DNA from: a virus | DNA: 34,730 nucleotides | Virus record (IMG/VR): IMGVR_UViG_3300042564_001059 | Span: 1-34,730 of that record | Reading direction: 5' to 3' (one strand) | Shown: positions 22,650 through 31,086 of the stretch, in pieces | Layout of the letters: the number at the start of each line of letters is the position of its first letter | Numbering within the stretch: position 1 is the stretch's first letter | The notes under the pieces: model-generated | Databases searched by the model: none | The model's input: only the letters and a program-made list of their open reading frames with translations | Told to the model about the DNA's origin: nothing | Position numbers and translations under genes: made by a program

Positions 22650-25000
22650 GTCCAGAGGAATGGCTGGCATCTCAGACCAAGCAGGCTGCGCCAGCGGCCT
22701 CTACGCCCGCTCCCACAGCGCCTGCTGCGGCCCCAATGTCGCCAGAGCAGTGGGCGGCATCACAGCCGAAGATGGGATTCTTTGAAGGCCTGGCTGAATC
22801 GATTACCGGCACCGCCCGAGCAACGCCTGAGACTCAAGCGCTGCCCGAGTGGACGAGCATGCCAGAGCTCAACCAAATGAGCGTGGCATCATTCAAGACG
22901 GCGCTTGGCTCACTTCTAACCAACCCCAAGGAGACGGTGCAGATTCTGCAGGCCAATTTTCCAGGCGTGCAAGTTCGCCAGGATGCCAAGGGAAATTACC
23001 TGCTGCGCTCGTCGGTTGACCAAAAAGAATACGCGATCCCGCCAGGATTCAGCATGGGGGACATTCCTCGCGCAATCGGTGGGCTTGCAGCATTCACACC
23101 AGCAGGCCGAGCGGCAACCATCCCCGGCGCAATCGTTGGCGCTGGCGCAACGCAAGCGGCGATTGAGGTAAGTCAAGCGGCAACTGGCGGCAGAACTGGT
23201 TTAACAGACCTTGCTGAAATAGGTATTGCAGCAGCCACTGGCCCCGTGGGACAGGTTTTGCAGCGCGTAATCCCTCCGGCTGTACAGGCGGTCAGGAGAG
23301 GCGCGCAAAGCGTTACGGGTGGCCGAGCTCCAACCCCTATGCCGACGCCGGCGGCTCGCGTTGAGCCCATGATGGCTCCGGAGATTCCTGCGGCGGTGCC
23401 GGAGGTTGTGCCGCCAGTTGCGCCGGCAATGGCCCCGGCCGCAGCGCCTACCGTATCCGTCATCGCAGAAGAAGAAGTCGGAAAGCTGGTCAAGCAAGCC
23501 GCTGGCACAGGCTTCGGCTCGGCTGGCGCACGCGACCGGCTGGCCGATCTTGCCCAGGTCAACGTGGCGGCGAAAGAGGCAGCCGAACGCCTGGGCATCC
23601 AACTGCCTGCCGATGTGTTCAGCGACAACCCACAAGTTCGAGCAGCCGCAGGCCTGACCCGATCCGCCGCAGGCAGCGAGGCCGAAGCCGCTTGGCGCAA
23701 TACCGTTACGCAGGCCGTGGACAAGGCCGACGATGTAATCAAGCAGTTCGACGCCACCTTCGTTGAGGGTGCAGTCGCGCCAGGCGTGGTGTCGCAGAAG
23801 ATCAAAGACTCGCTGACCAAGACGCGCTCAGACCTTAATACTGAAGCGGGCAAAATTTACAATGCGGTCGATGAGGTGGTGCCAAAAACATCGCCGGTCA
23901 GCCTGCCAAAGCTCCAAGAAACCCTTGCCGCCGTCAAGGACGAGGTTGGCGAAACTGGCATGTCTGCGGCCGAGCGCAATCTTTCCAAGATGATCGATGA
24001 GGGCGGCATCACCTACGGCCGTCTCCAGCGTGAAAAAGGCTTGATCGGCAAGGCCATCAACAAGATGGAGTCGCCCTACGGCAGCATGGCCGAAGCGGAC
24101 CTCAAGCGCCTGTATGCGGCACTGGCCGACGATCAACTGACGAACGTGGGCAACATCGGCGGCGAGGAACTGCGCCAGCAACTGCGCGCAGCCAATCTGA
24201 TCTATGCCAAAGAGCGCGCATTGGGCAAGCGCATCGTGAATGCGTTTGGCAATGACATTGAAGGCAGCCTAGCCAACAAGATGCGCACCGCCATCACTGG
24301 CGCCGCCAAGGGCGATGCGGGAGAGTTCAACCGCCTACTCAAGACTGTCCCAGAAGACCTGCGCAAAGAGACGGTGGCTACCGCGCTGGCGTCCGTCACG
24401 CGCTCGGCCAGGGGCGCCGAAAAGGGTGGCTTTGGGTTCTCAGAGTTCGCCGATATTTACCCGAAGCTGCGCGCCAATCCGCCGGTCTACAAGACCATCG
24501 TGGACACGCTTGGCGAGGGATCATCCAATGTGCTGCGTGACCTGTACGAGATCTCCAAGCGCGTCACAGATGCCAGGGCTAACGTCCTGACAACCGGCAA
24601 GGCGAACCAGGCGCTGATGCAAGGCATGCAGGCCGAAAGCCTGATCGGCAAGGTGATGGAAAGCACATTGGCCAAGGGTCTGGTGACTGGCGCAGCAGCA
24701 ATGGGCGGCCCGGTTGCGGCAGCAGCAACATCCGTGATAACCACTGCCATGACACAAGGCAACAAGGACGCTCTCAAGGCGGCCGGAAAGCTGTTCGCTG
24801 ATGAGGGTTTTCAGAAGCTGGCGGTTGAAGCCGCGACCAGGGGCGCGCCAAGCGCCGCTAGCATTCGTCGTGCGGCCATGTCACAATCCTTCCAGAAATT
24901 TGCAGACGCGGCCAAATTGCCGAAAACATTGGACGCCAGAATTCAGTGGCTGCAGAATGCGGCTCAGACTGAGCGCCAATTTGACCAGGAAAGCCAATAA
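22646..25000 (+). CDS. DNA ejection protein, P22 gp16-like
   Basis: 784 aa from the coupled ATG at 22646 (an earlier in-frame ATG at 22613 is unlikely). P22 gp16 is 609 aa, so this one is longer. The N-terminus has two copies of M-S-P-E-x-W-x-A-S-Q joined by an Ala/Pro linker. A Gly/Ala-rich hydrophobic stretch follows (GLAAFTPAGRAATIPGAIVG), then a Pro/Ala linker (PAAVPEVVPPVAPAMAPAAA), then a long helical body and another hydrophobic Ala stretch near the end (AAMGGPVAAAATSVI). Membrane insertion on ejection is plausible. No lytic transglycosylase motif is seen. Confidence 0.75.
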   Translation: MSPEEWLASQTKQAAPAASTPAPTAPAAAPMSPEQWAASQPKMGFFEGLAESITGTARATPETQALPEWTSMPELNQMSVASFKTALGSLLTNPKETVQILQANFPGVQVRQDAKGNYLLRSSVDQKEYAIPPGFSMGDIPRAIGGLAAFTPAGRAATIPGAIVGAGATQAAIEVSQAATGGRTGLTDLAEIGIAAATGPVGQVLQRVIPPAVQAVRRGAQSVTGGRAPTPMPTPAARVEPMMAPEIPAAVPEVVPPVAPAMAPAAAPTVSVIAEEEVGKLVKQAAGTGFGSAGARDRLADLAQVNVAAKEAAERLGIQLPADVFSDNPQVRAAAGLTRSAAGSEAEAAWRNTVTQAVDKADDVIKQFDATFVEGAVAPGVVSQKIKDSLTKTRSDLNTEAGKIYNAVDEVVPKTSPVSLPKLQETLAAVKDEVGETGMSAAERNLSKMIDEGGITYGRLQREKGLIGKAINKMESPYGSMAEADLKRLYAALADDQLTNVGNIGGEELRQQLRAANLIYAKERALGKRIVNAFGNDIEGSLANKMRTAITGAAKGDAGEFNRLLKTVPEDLRKETVATALASVTRSARGAEKGGFGFSEFADIYPKLRANPPVYKTIVDTLGEGSSNVLRDLYEISKRVTDARANVLTTGKANQALMQGMQAESLIGKVMESTLAKGLVTGAAAMGGPVAAAATSVITTAMTQGNKDALKAAGKLFADEGFQKLAVEAATRGAPSAASIRRAAMSQSFQKFADAAKLPKTLDARIQWLQNAAQTERQFDQESQ

Positions 25001-27427
25001 ATGACCGTCCTCTTAGTCCAGCCGCCGTACCCACTCTTCACCGATACAGCGGGCCAACCGCTGGACAATGGCTATGTTTGGGTCGGAGAGGCAAATCTAG
25101 CGCCTCAGACCAACCCTATCGTTGTCTACTGGGACGCCGCCCTAACACTGCCAGCGGCGCAGCCACTGCGCACATCTGGTGGGTACGTTGTCAATGCCGG
25201 GACACCGGCTGTAGTATATGTCGGGTCGCAATATAGCATCTTGGTGCAGAACAGTAAAGGCAGCGCCGTCTACAGTTCTTCTTTGTCTGGCGAAGCGGAT
25301 ATTAACGCATCTCAGGTTATTTATGACCCGGCAGGTGTTGGCGCAGTTCCAACTACTGTGCAGGCTAAATTACGTCAAAGCGTAAGCGTTAAAGACTTTG
25401 GCGCAATTGGCGATGGTTCAAACGACGATACCTTAGCAATTCAGTATGCGGTTAACGCTTGCCAGTTATCTGGCGCTAGCTTATACATACCTACAGGAAC
25501 GTATAGAACAACGTCATCTATTAACATTACTACACGGTTGCATTTGTACGGTGATAGCGCGCAAACAAGCACCATAATATCTACCGCTAATGAAGCAATA
25601 ATTGTTACTGTACTGGCGGGCCTAAGCAACAGGTTCAGCCACTTCCATGATTTTGGCATTGAACCGGCAACTCCTGGGACTGGCATTTCTGGATTTGTGT
25701 GCAGAACGGCCGCAATAACAGGTTTAATGTCAAACTTCGTTATAGAACGCATCTACATTGCGGACTTTGGCAGTTTTGGCCTTGTTTTTGACAACAGCGT
25801 CAGTAATCCAAACGGATTCTTTACATTTAGCATTCGCAGATGTTGGTTTTCCAATGGAATGAATCTTATAAAGATTGGTGATTCTGTAAACATTGAAGAA
25901 AACACAATTACTGATGGCGGCACAGTACAAACAAATTTTAGCGGTGGTCGCCCAGGTATCCTTTACACAAGCATTGGCGCAGATGCTCGGCAAGTTGTAT
26001 TTCGCAGCAATAGTATTACAACCTCCGGCGGCGCAATTGTTGCGCTTAACGCTTCGCAGTTGCGCATTGAAAATAATCAGTGCGAGTATCCATTTTATTA
26101 TTATATTCCGTATGGTGCTAGCACTACAGCGTACTATGATGCGCAAATTTACCTATCCAACTGCACCTATACTGAAATACGTGGCAACACCATACAGCCT
26201 GGCGGCGGTTTTGTAACCAATGTTACCGGCACCACCAATAGCACTACGTCGGTTACTGCAGTCAGTTCAATGTCCAACGTCTATGTTGGATGCACGGTCA
26301 AGGGCTCTGGAATCCCGGATGGCACTACGATCACCGTAGTGGGTGCCAGCTCGTTCACAATGTCTGCGGCGGCAACAACATCGTTGGTTGGAACGGCGCT
26401 TGTTATTGGGTACTCGCCAGCGTATGCCGTCTTGATGGAAGGCGCTACGTGCTCGTTTAACGTCATTGAGATGAATGACATATTCAGAGGAACGTACTCT
26501 CATATCGGACTCAACGCTGGCCCTGGCGTCCCGGTTGCCACGCTCGGCCTCGGCAACACCTATGCTGGCGGCACCAGCGGATCGACGCCAGACCTGTACA
26601 ACCCGGACGGCAACTTGTACGGATGGGGGTTGCCGCAAGTCACTTCTACTACGCTACCTCCAGCAACCACCACCGCTGGAGCGCTGGTCTACAGCACCAC
26701 CGATTCCACGGTGCAGTTGAGCAACGGGGTTGTGTGGTCCCAGCTTGGTGGCAACCCATCCCCGACGCTGGACAGCATCTTCACCAACTCGCTGGTGGAC
26801 CTGTGGACAACCAACGGCCAGGTAGCTGGCCCACCGGATCAGTTTGCGGTGGCTGGAACCTCCACGGCGGTGGCCGAGGCCTCTATTGTGTGGCCGTTCA
26901 ACTTGACTGCCACTAGCATCAAGTACACACAGAACAGCGCGGCTCTTGCCAACTCACTGCGCGCAACGCCGTCCAATCAACCTTGGCTCGCTACCGAAAC
27001 GCTCTCGATCCTGGCGGCACTCTATATGCCCACCACCGCCAACAGGACGGTGCGCATATACAGCGATCTTGGCGGGAGCACCGCGCTGCTTGGCGAAGTG
27101 GTTGCTGACTCGGCCTGGCACACCATCACCACCTCGTTCAACATCACCCCAGGAACCACTTGGGGCTTGTACATTGCGATCTACAACACCACAACGGGCC
27201 TGTTTACCGCCACTGGAGAGGTCTGTTATATTGGAGGCCTGAACATTACGCGAGGGTCTGTGTCGCAAGCATCGCTTTCGGACAGTGCTGGGCGTCGGGC
27301 ATGGGTCGCAAACAACGTCACCTATGCGCCGCCATTCCTAGGCGCACGGGCGTATGTGTCCGGCACGGGCAAGTGGTACATGGCTGCCGGCCAGGCATCC
27401 CCCGCCGACTGGATCATCCTCAACTAA
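25001..27427 (+). CDS. Tailspike with P22-type head-binding domain and beta-helix
   Basis: 808 aa (P22 gp9 is 666). Residues 1-110 are the P22 tailspike head-binding domain: GYVWVGEANLAPQTNPIVVY, LTLPAAQPLRTSGGYV, and YSILVQNSKGSAVYSS. From residue about 125 the pectate-lyase-type right-handed beta-helix begins (SVKDFGAIGDGSNDDTLAIQ). A small inserted domain at about 405-471 has the GSGIPDGTTITVVGASSFTM type motif known from other phage tails. C-terminal beta domains end with a carbohydrate-module-like part (NRTVRIYSDLGGSTALLGEV). It recognises and probably cleaves a host surface polysaccharide. The catalytic acids cannot be assigned. The helix region is AT-richer than both ends. Confidence 0.85.
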   Translation: MTVLLVQPPYPLFTDTAGQPLDNGYVWVGEANLAPQTNPIVVYWDAALTLPAAQPLRTSGGYVVNAGTPAVVYVGSQYSILVQNSKGSAVYSSSLSGEADINASQVIYDPAGVGAVPTTVQAKLRQSVSVKDFGAIGDGSNDDTLAIQYAVNACQLSGASLYIPTGTYRTTSSINITTRLHLYGDSAQTSTIISTANEAIIVTVLAGLSNRFSHFHDFGIEPATPGTGISGFVCRTAAITGLMSNFVIERIYIADFGSFGLVFDNSVSNPNGFFTFSIRRCWFSNGMNLIKIGDSVNIEENTITDGGTVQTNFSGGRPGILYTSIGADARQVVFRSNSITTSGGAIVALNASQLRIENNQCEYPFYYYIPYGASTTAYYDAQIYLSNCTYTEIRGNTIQPGGGFVTNVTGTTNSTTSVTAVSSMSNVYVGCTVKGSGIPDGTTITVVGASSFTMSAAATTSLVGTALVIGYSPAYAVLMEGATCSFNVIEMNDIFRGTYSHIGLNAGPGVPVATLGLGNTYAGGTSGSTPDLYNPDGNLYGWGLPQVTSTTLPPATTTAGALVYSTTDSTVQLSNGVVWSQLGGNPSPTLDSIFTNSLVDLWTTNGQVAGPPDQFAVAGTSTAVAEASIVWPFNLTATSIKYTQNSAALANSLRATPSNQPWLATETLSILAALYMPTTANRTVRIYSDLGGSTALLGEVVADSAWHTITTSFNITPGTTWGLYIAIYNTTTGLFTATGEVCYIGGLNITRGSVSQASLSDSAGRRAWVANNVTYAPPFLGARAYVSGTGKWYMAAGQASPADWIILN

Positions 27428-27451
27428 TGTTTTTCCAAGGAGCAAAACGCA

Positions 27452-28036
27452 ATGGCTGACTCAAAAATCAGTGCCCTCCCGGCAAGTACCACGCCCCTAG
27501 CGGGAACCGAAGTTCTGCCGATTGTCCAAAGCTCGACCACCAAGCAAGTCTCGGTGGCCAACTTGACCGCTGGGCGGGCTGTAAGTGCTTTGAGCCTGAG
27601 CTTGACTACTGCGTTGCCGGTGGCTAGTGGCGGGACTGGGGTTGCCTCAAGCACGGGGACCGTGGCGGTTGTTCTGAGCACATCGCCAACGCTGACAACC
27701 CCCACGATCTCGGGATACGTTGAGTCAGTAGCTGCGCTGGGAACGGTTGCAGGCACGGCAACAATCGTCATCACGGCAGGCACAGTTGTCACCGCTACGC
27801 TGACGGCCTCAACGCCTTGTACGTTCGCAATGCCGACCTCCCCCACGGCAGGCAATTCGTTCATCCTTCGCTTGACTCAGGCGGCCACAGGCATGACTAC
27901 AGCCACCTTTACCGGCGTCAAATGGCCCGGCGGCACTGTGCCGACGATCACAGCAACGGCCAGTGCAGAGGACATTCTCAGCTTTGTCTACATCGGCACC
28001 AGCTGGTACGGTAACGCAGCCCAGGCGTTCGCATAA
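27452..28036 (+). CDS. Tail-fibre-like structural protein
   Basis: 194 aa. The start SKISALPASTTPLAGTEVLP, with VSVANLTAGRAVSALSLSL and LPVASGGTG, is a widespread phage tail-fibre and virion N-terminal pattern. The remaining half is Thr/Ala-rich and beta-forming (CTFAMPTSPTAGNSFILRLT). It ends overlapping the next gene as TAATG. It probably carries or joins an adhesin such as the Gly-rich protein that follows. AAGGAG before the ATG is a strong ribosome binding site. Confidence 0.65.
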   Translation: MADSKISALPASTTPLAGTEVLPIVQSSTTKQVSVANLTAGRAVSALSLSLTTALPVASGGTGVASSTGTVAVVLSTSPTLTTPTISGYVESVAALGTVAGTATIVITAGTVVTATLTASTPCTFAMPTSPTAGNSFILRLTQAATGMTTATFTGVKWPGGTVPTITATASAEDILSFVYIGTSWYGNAAQAFA

Positions 28037-28866
28037 TGTTCGCAGCACCAAATCAATTCTTAGCCAGGAAAAAACCTGCGGTTGCTCCTACAGCGGTTGA
28101 ATATCTTGTTGTTGCTGGGGGCGGTGGCGGTGGCGGCGCAAATAGCGGTGATGGTTGTGGCGGTGGCGGTGCTGGTGGATTTAAGACAGCCGCCGGGTTT
28201 GCTGTTTCATCTGGCGTTGCAATTACGGTAACGGTTGGACTTGGTGGGGCTGGTGGAAATCCCGGAACAAACGGCAGTAACTCTGTTTTTTCAACAGTTA
28301 CCTCATTGGGCGGTGGCGGCGGCGCAGGCGGCGTTGGTAGTACTGGCGGATCAGGTGGCGGCTCAGGCGGGGAAATAACGCCGGGTGGTTCTGGAACAGC
28401 AGGGCAAGGAAATAACGGCGGTGATGGCGGTGCCATCTTATTCAACGGTGGCGGCGGTGGCGGCGGTGCTAGCGCAGTTGGTGCAAACGGCACCACTGCT
28501 AGTGGCGGCACTGGCGGCGCCGGTACAGCGTCTAGTATTTCAGGGTCCAGCGTAACTTATGCTGGTGGTGGCGGCGGAAGCTCAGGCAACGCTGGTACGG
28601 GAGGCGCAGGAGGCGCAGGAGGCGGCGGCACTGGCGCCGGTACATCCGATACAGCCACAGCGGGAACTGCCAACACAGGCGGCGGGGGCGGTGGCGTGCG
28701 CGCTGGCATAGGACAAACCTATCGCGCAGGCGGTTCAGGCATAGTCATCATCCGCTACGCCGACACATTTGCCGCAGCCGCATCGACCACAGGCTCACCG
28801 ACCATTACCGTTGCTGGTGGTTACCGCGTCTATAACTGGACTGCTTCGGGAAGCATTACGTTCTAA
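28036..28866 (+). CDS. Glycine-rich tail adhesin-like protein
   Basis: 276 aa, with about 170 residues of Gly-rich sequence (runs such as AGGGGGGGANSGDGCGGGGA and GGTGGAGTASSISGSSVTYA). It begins MFAAPNQFLARKKPAVAP and has VEYLVVAGGGG, a typical entry into this family; it ends with GSGIVIIRYADTF and RVYNWTASGSITF, which also recurs in other phage tail tips. Comparable Gly-rich proteins form polyglycine-II bundles that bind host receptors in T-even phages (gp38). An adhesin or receptor-recognition role is inferred. DNA repeats in GGC/GGT codons make it recombination-prone. Confidence 0.7.
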   Translation: MFAAPNQFLARKKPAVAPTAVEYLVVAGGGGGGGANSGDGCGGGGAGGFKTAAGFAVSSGVAITVTVGLGGAGGNPGTNGSNSVFSTVTSLGGGGGAGGVGSTGGSGGGSGGEITPGGSGTAGQGNNGGDGGAILFNGGGGGGGASAVGANGTTASGGTGGAGTASSISGSSVTYAGGGGGSSGNAGTGGAGGAGGGGTGAGTSDTATAGTANTGGGGGGVRAGIGQTYRAGGSGIVIIRYADTFAAAASTTGSPTITVAGGYRVYNWTASGSITF

Positions 28867-28870
28867 CCGT

Positions 28871-29131
28871 ATGCCTTCACTCCCCCAGGACAAAGCCAAC
28901 CACTTCTTCTATGGCAGCTTGATCTTCCTAGCCGCCCTAGCCATCCTGCGCCGCCCTGACGCCGCCTATGGCCTCGTGGTGCTGGCCGCAGTGGGCAAGG
29001 AGGTGCTCGACTGGCTCTCCAACCAACGTGCTATCAGAGCAGGCTTGACGCCCACGCATGGCGTAGAATGGTTCGATGCCCTGGCAACCTGCGCCGGCGG
29101 GGCGGTGCCTTTACTTGCTAGGATGATCTGA
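28871..29131 (+). CDS. Membrane protein, YfiM-like
   Basis: 86 aa. DKANHFFYGSLIFLAALAIL holds a hydrophobic helix, and VGKEVLDW plus GVEWFDALATCAGGAVPLLA follow, resembling the DK-H-GS, KE-x-x-D and D-x-x-AT-GG pattern of YfiM-type proteins found in phages. It probably has two or three membrane segments. It might be a lysis or envelope-modifying accessory. Its stop overlaps the next ATG. The ribosome binding site is weak. Confidence 0.6.
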   Translation: MPSLPQDKANHFFYGSLIFLAALAILRRPDAAYGLVVLAAVGKEVLDWLSNQRAIRAGLTPTHGVEWFDALATCAGGAVPLLARMI

Positions 29132-29367
29132 TGGATTCGCAACACCTGATCGACATTGGCCTTGCTACCGCTTGCGCGGTTACCGGCTGGTTCGCTAGGG
29201 AGTTGTGGACTTCGGTTAAGCTGCTTCAAACCGACCTGACCCGCCTATCGGTCGAGCTACCCAAGACGTATGTGACGCGGGACGATTACCGTTCAGACCT
29301 CAAAGAGATCCGCGACCTGCTGGGGCGCATCTTTGACAAACTGGACGGCAAGGTCGACCGGTCATAG
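29131..29367 (+). CDS. Single-TM coiled-coil protein
   Basis: 78 aa. The N-terminal helix (HLIDIGLATACAVTGWFAR) is hydrophobic, and a charged coiled coil follows (VKLLQTDLTRLSVELP, DLKEIRDLLGRIFDKLDGK). This resembles small phage membrane proteins such as haemolysin-XhlA-like or holin-associated proteins, but no exact match is claimed. It is the last gene of the rightward unit. Its final codons overlap the last leftward gene: its Ser TCA reads as the TGA of that gene. Confidence 0.65.
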   Translation: MDSQHLIDIGLATACAVTGWFARELWTSVKLLQTDLTRLSVELPKTYVTRDDYRSDLKEIRDLLGRIFDKLDGKVDRS

Positions 29368-29604
29368 CAGCGCCGAAATCCCCACAGTCACCATCTCGCT
29401 CTTGAGCTTGCTAGGGTTGGTCTTCGCCATCACCCGCAGCGCCACTGCCGCGAACGTCTCGATGCCGGCCCAGGCGTCCTCTAGGTGCGGATCATTGAGC
29501 GCCAGAATGTGCGCTCTGATCGTCAGAACGTCAGCCATGTAGGCGTCCCGGATGGCGTCTATCGCCGCTTTAGTTGGTCGCATGGGAAGTCCACTAGTTG
29601 CCAT
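29362..29604 (-). CDS. Hypothetical 80-aa helical protein, last gene of leftward unit
   Basis: Begins MATSGLPMRPTKAAIDAIRD; the middle AHILALNDPHLEDAWAGIET is helical. No family recognised. Start 29604 overlaps the upstream gene by 46 bases; ATG at 29583 overlaps less and is an alternative, neither with a clear ribosome binding site. It ends tail to tail with the last rightward gene by six bases. Confidence 0.5.
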   Translation of the reverse strand: MATSGLPMRPTKAAIDAIRDAYMADVLTIRAHILALNDPHLEDAWAGIETFAAVALRVMAKTNPSKLKSEMVTVGISALL

Positions 29605-29969
29605 ACTGAATTCGGTGCGTTGATCCTAAACGGTTTGGCTACTCGCCTTGGCGCCAGTTCTGACGCAGCCTGGCGTGCGGCGATCCTTGCTGTCTTTCGG
29701 TCCCTGCACGCCTTGTGTTGCAACTTGCGCTTCGTCCAGCGCCCAGCGTCTAACTCTGCTGCTCGCTCAGGCGATGCCCATCGAGCAGTGACGCCGCTGC
29801 CGGCCACGCCCAGCAGCCTCGCCTTGCGGGCAAAGCACAGAATCTTGCGGGTCTTGTCGAGCGTGATCGCCATGCGCAAATGCATGTCAACTGTGCTCAC
29901 GCCGTTGGGGTACTCGCGCACTATGTTGGATGCTAAGTGCATCAGCAACTCGGTGTCAGGATGCATCAT
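29559..29969 (-). CDS. Hypothetical protein, possible winged-helix
   Basis: 136 aa. Residues about 8-55 (HLASNIVREYPNGVSTVDMH, then ITLDKTRKILCFARKARLL) could form a winged helix-turn-helix. A basic segment follows (WTKRKLQHKACRDRKTARIA), then INAPNSVWQLVDF. It may bind nucleic acid. Two in-frame ATGs (29969, 29966) lie after GAGAG. It overlaps the 53-aa gene upstream by 14 bases. Not recognised as a known family. Confidence 0.6.
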   Translation of the reverse strand: MMHPDTELLMHLASNIVREYPNGVSTVDMHLRMAITLDKTRKILCFARKARLLGVAGSGVTARWASPERAAELDAGRWTKRKLQHKACRDRKTARIAARQAASELAPRRVAKPFRINAPNSVWQLVDFPCDQLKRR

Positions 29970-30117
29970 CTCGTACTCTCAAGGTTCCGCCTTCGTGCAT
30001 CGCCAGTAGCAACTGCGCGATGACGATCTCTTGGCGTTTGACTTCGCGCTTGAGGCGTTCGTTCTCCGCTAGGGCATCGCCTAGCAAGAGGTCAAGTTTA
30101 CGTTCGGTCTCGGTCAT
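29956..30117 (-). CDS. Hypothetical 53-aa coiled-coil protein
   Basis: MTETERKLDLLLGDALAENE, then RLKREVKRQEIVIAQLLLAM: a continuous amphipathic helix with leucine spacing typical of a short coiled coil, so probably a dimer. AAAGGA six bases before the ATG is a strong ribosome binding site. It overlaps both neighbours (20 bases upstream, 14 downstream). No function known. Confidence 0.6.
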   Translation of the reverse strand: MTETERKLDLLLGDALAENERLKREVKRQEIVIAQLLLAMHEGGTLRVRDDAS

Positions 30118-30349
30118 TTTTTTCCTTTAGCTTTGCTTCTGCTGCTCTAATAAACTCCACAACCTCACTCTTGAACGCAATCACGAATCTTGTGAGTTTA
30201 TTTACATCAGCCTTTGTCAGCCCTTGCCACTCAAGCTTCGTATAAAGCGGCAAAGCTCGTTGGCCTTGCTGGATATCGGTTGGGTTATCGGTTACATACA
30301 CAGACTTACCGTCTTCTGTGTAAACCATCCATGCTACGGGCTCAACCAC
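30098..30349 (-). CDS. Conserved small phage protein with ALPLYT motif
   Basis: 83 aa from a GTG at 30349, which overlaps the stop of the previous gene by eight bases; an in-frame ATG at 30400 would overlap it by 59 and is less likely. The core VAWMVYTEDGKSVYVTDNP, then ALPLYTKLEWQGLTKADVNK, is a pattern seen in many phages (VAW...ALPLYT) of unknown role. The C-terminal half is helical and basic (VVEFIRAAEAKLKEK). It is a typical minor early gene. Confidence 0.65.
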   Translation of the reverse strand: MVEPVAWMVYTEDGKSVYVTDNPTDIQQGQRALPLYTKLEWQGLTKADVNKLTRFVIAFKSEVVEFIRAAEAKLKEKNDRDRT

Positions 30350-30698
30350 CGGGTTCAATCCAAAACAACTCGCCAATCTGCTCTGCCGTGTACTCCGCAA
30401 AGTCGTTACTGGCCCACTTAACCATCGTTTTGCCGGTGGTGGATGTAGCCTCTACAGTGCAAAGTTCGTCGGTTTCAATGCATCTCAAGATGTCGCCTCG
30501 GTGCAAAGCCAACTCCCTTGAACAGGCGTAGCAAAGCTTGGCCCTCTTGCACGTTTCCCCGCAGTCCCCCACCTGCGCTAGGTCAACACGCCCAGCCTGC
30601 CACGCATCCCACTCCCCGCAGGTAGCGCTTTTGTGCAAATGCGCACTGCCGCCCCAATGTTTATCGGCCCACGCTTCAAACGCGGTGCGCTCGTTCAT
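30342..30698 (-). CDS. Hypothetical protein with MNER start and Cys pairs
   Basis: 118 aa. MNERTAFEAWADKHWGG opens, then ATCGEWDAWQAGR, a motif common in small phage proteins. Cys residues in GDCGETCKRAKLCYACSREL may bind zinc. The C-terminal part is beta-rich and mentions TVEATSTTGKTMVKWASNDF. It is coupled to the gene upstream (ATGA, 30695-30698). Function unknown, but families with FEAW starts are frequent in siphophages and podoviruses. Confidence 0.65.
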   Translation of the reverse strand: MNERTAFEAWADKHWGGSAHLHKSATCGEWDAWQAGRVDLAQVGDCGETCKRAKLCYACSRELALHRGDILRCIETDELCTVEATSTTGKTMVKWASNDFAEYTAEQIGELFWIEPGG

Positions 30699-30898
30699 AG
30701 CTCAATTTCAAAGTGGTTCATTATCAAAGACTTAACGGTATCGCCGCAGTAACATTCTTCCGCCAACTCGGCGCACTTTTTCACAATGAGGTCGGCGAAC
30801 TCTTCCAGCGCGACCCGTTGCACCGGGCCAATGCTGGCCCAGTCGTTCAGTCGTTCGAACCCAGGTCGGCTGAGTAGCTCTTTAATTCGTTCGTTCAT
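30695..30898 (-). CDS. MNER-family small protein (first paralogue)
   Basis: 67 aa, MNERIKELLSRPGFERLNDW, then LEEFADLIVKKCAELAEECY and LIMNHFEIEL. This start and the FADLIVKKCA/HFEIE ends are the mark of a small phage family of unknown role. It is related to the next gene upstream (FAELIIAEC, HFGVEE). Starts and stops overlap by four bases on both sides. Confidence 0.7.
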   Translation of the reverse strand: MNERIKELLSRPGFERLNDWASIGPVQRVALEEFADLIVKKCAELAEECYCGDTVKSLIMNHFEIEL

Positions 30899-31086
30899 TC
30901 TTCAACTCCAAAATGTTGTCTAATGGTCATAGCGTCAATTGCCCGCACTTGATCGCAACATTCAGCAATAATCAACTCGGCAAACCGCTGCACGTTGATA
31001 AAGTCGGCAGTGCATTCCTCCCTTCCGCGAGAGTCAACGGTAATGTCGAAGCAGCCGTCCATTAGTTTTCTAATTCGTTCGTTCAT
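30895..31086 (-). CDS. MNER-family small protein (second paralogue)
   Basis: 63 aa, MNERIRKLMDGCFDITVDSR, then INVQRFAELIIAECCDQVRA and IRQHFGVEE. It shares the MNERI start, the FA(D/E)LI block and the HF-x-(I/V)E end with its downstream neighbour, so the two are likely a tandem duplication that has diverged. ATGA overlaps join it on both sides. Function unknown. Confidence 0.7.
   Translation of the reverse strand: MNERIRKLMDGCFDITVDSRGREECTADFINVQRFAELIIAECCDQVRAIDAMTIRQHFGVEE

Noticed and set aside
28053-28511. Pro-rich minus strand ORF opposite the Gly-rich gene
   Set aside because: Polyproline is simply the reverse complement of polyglycine codons.
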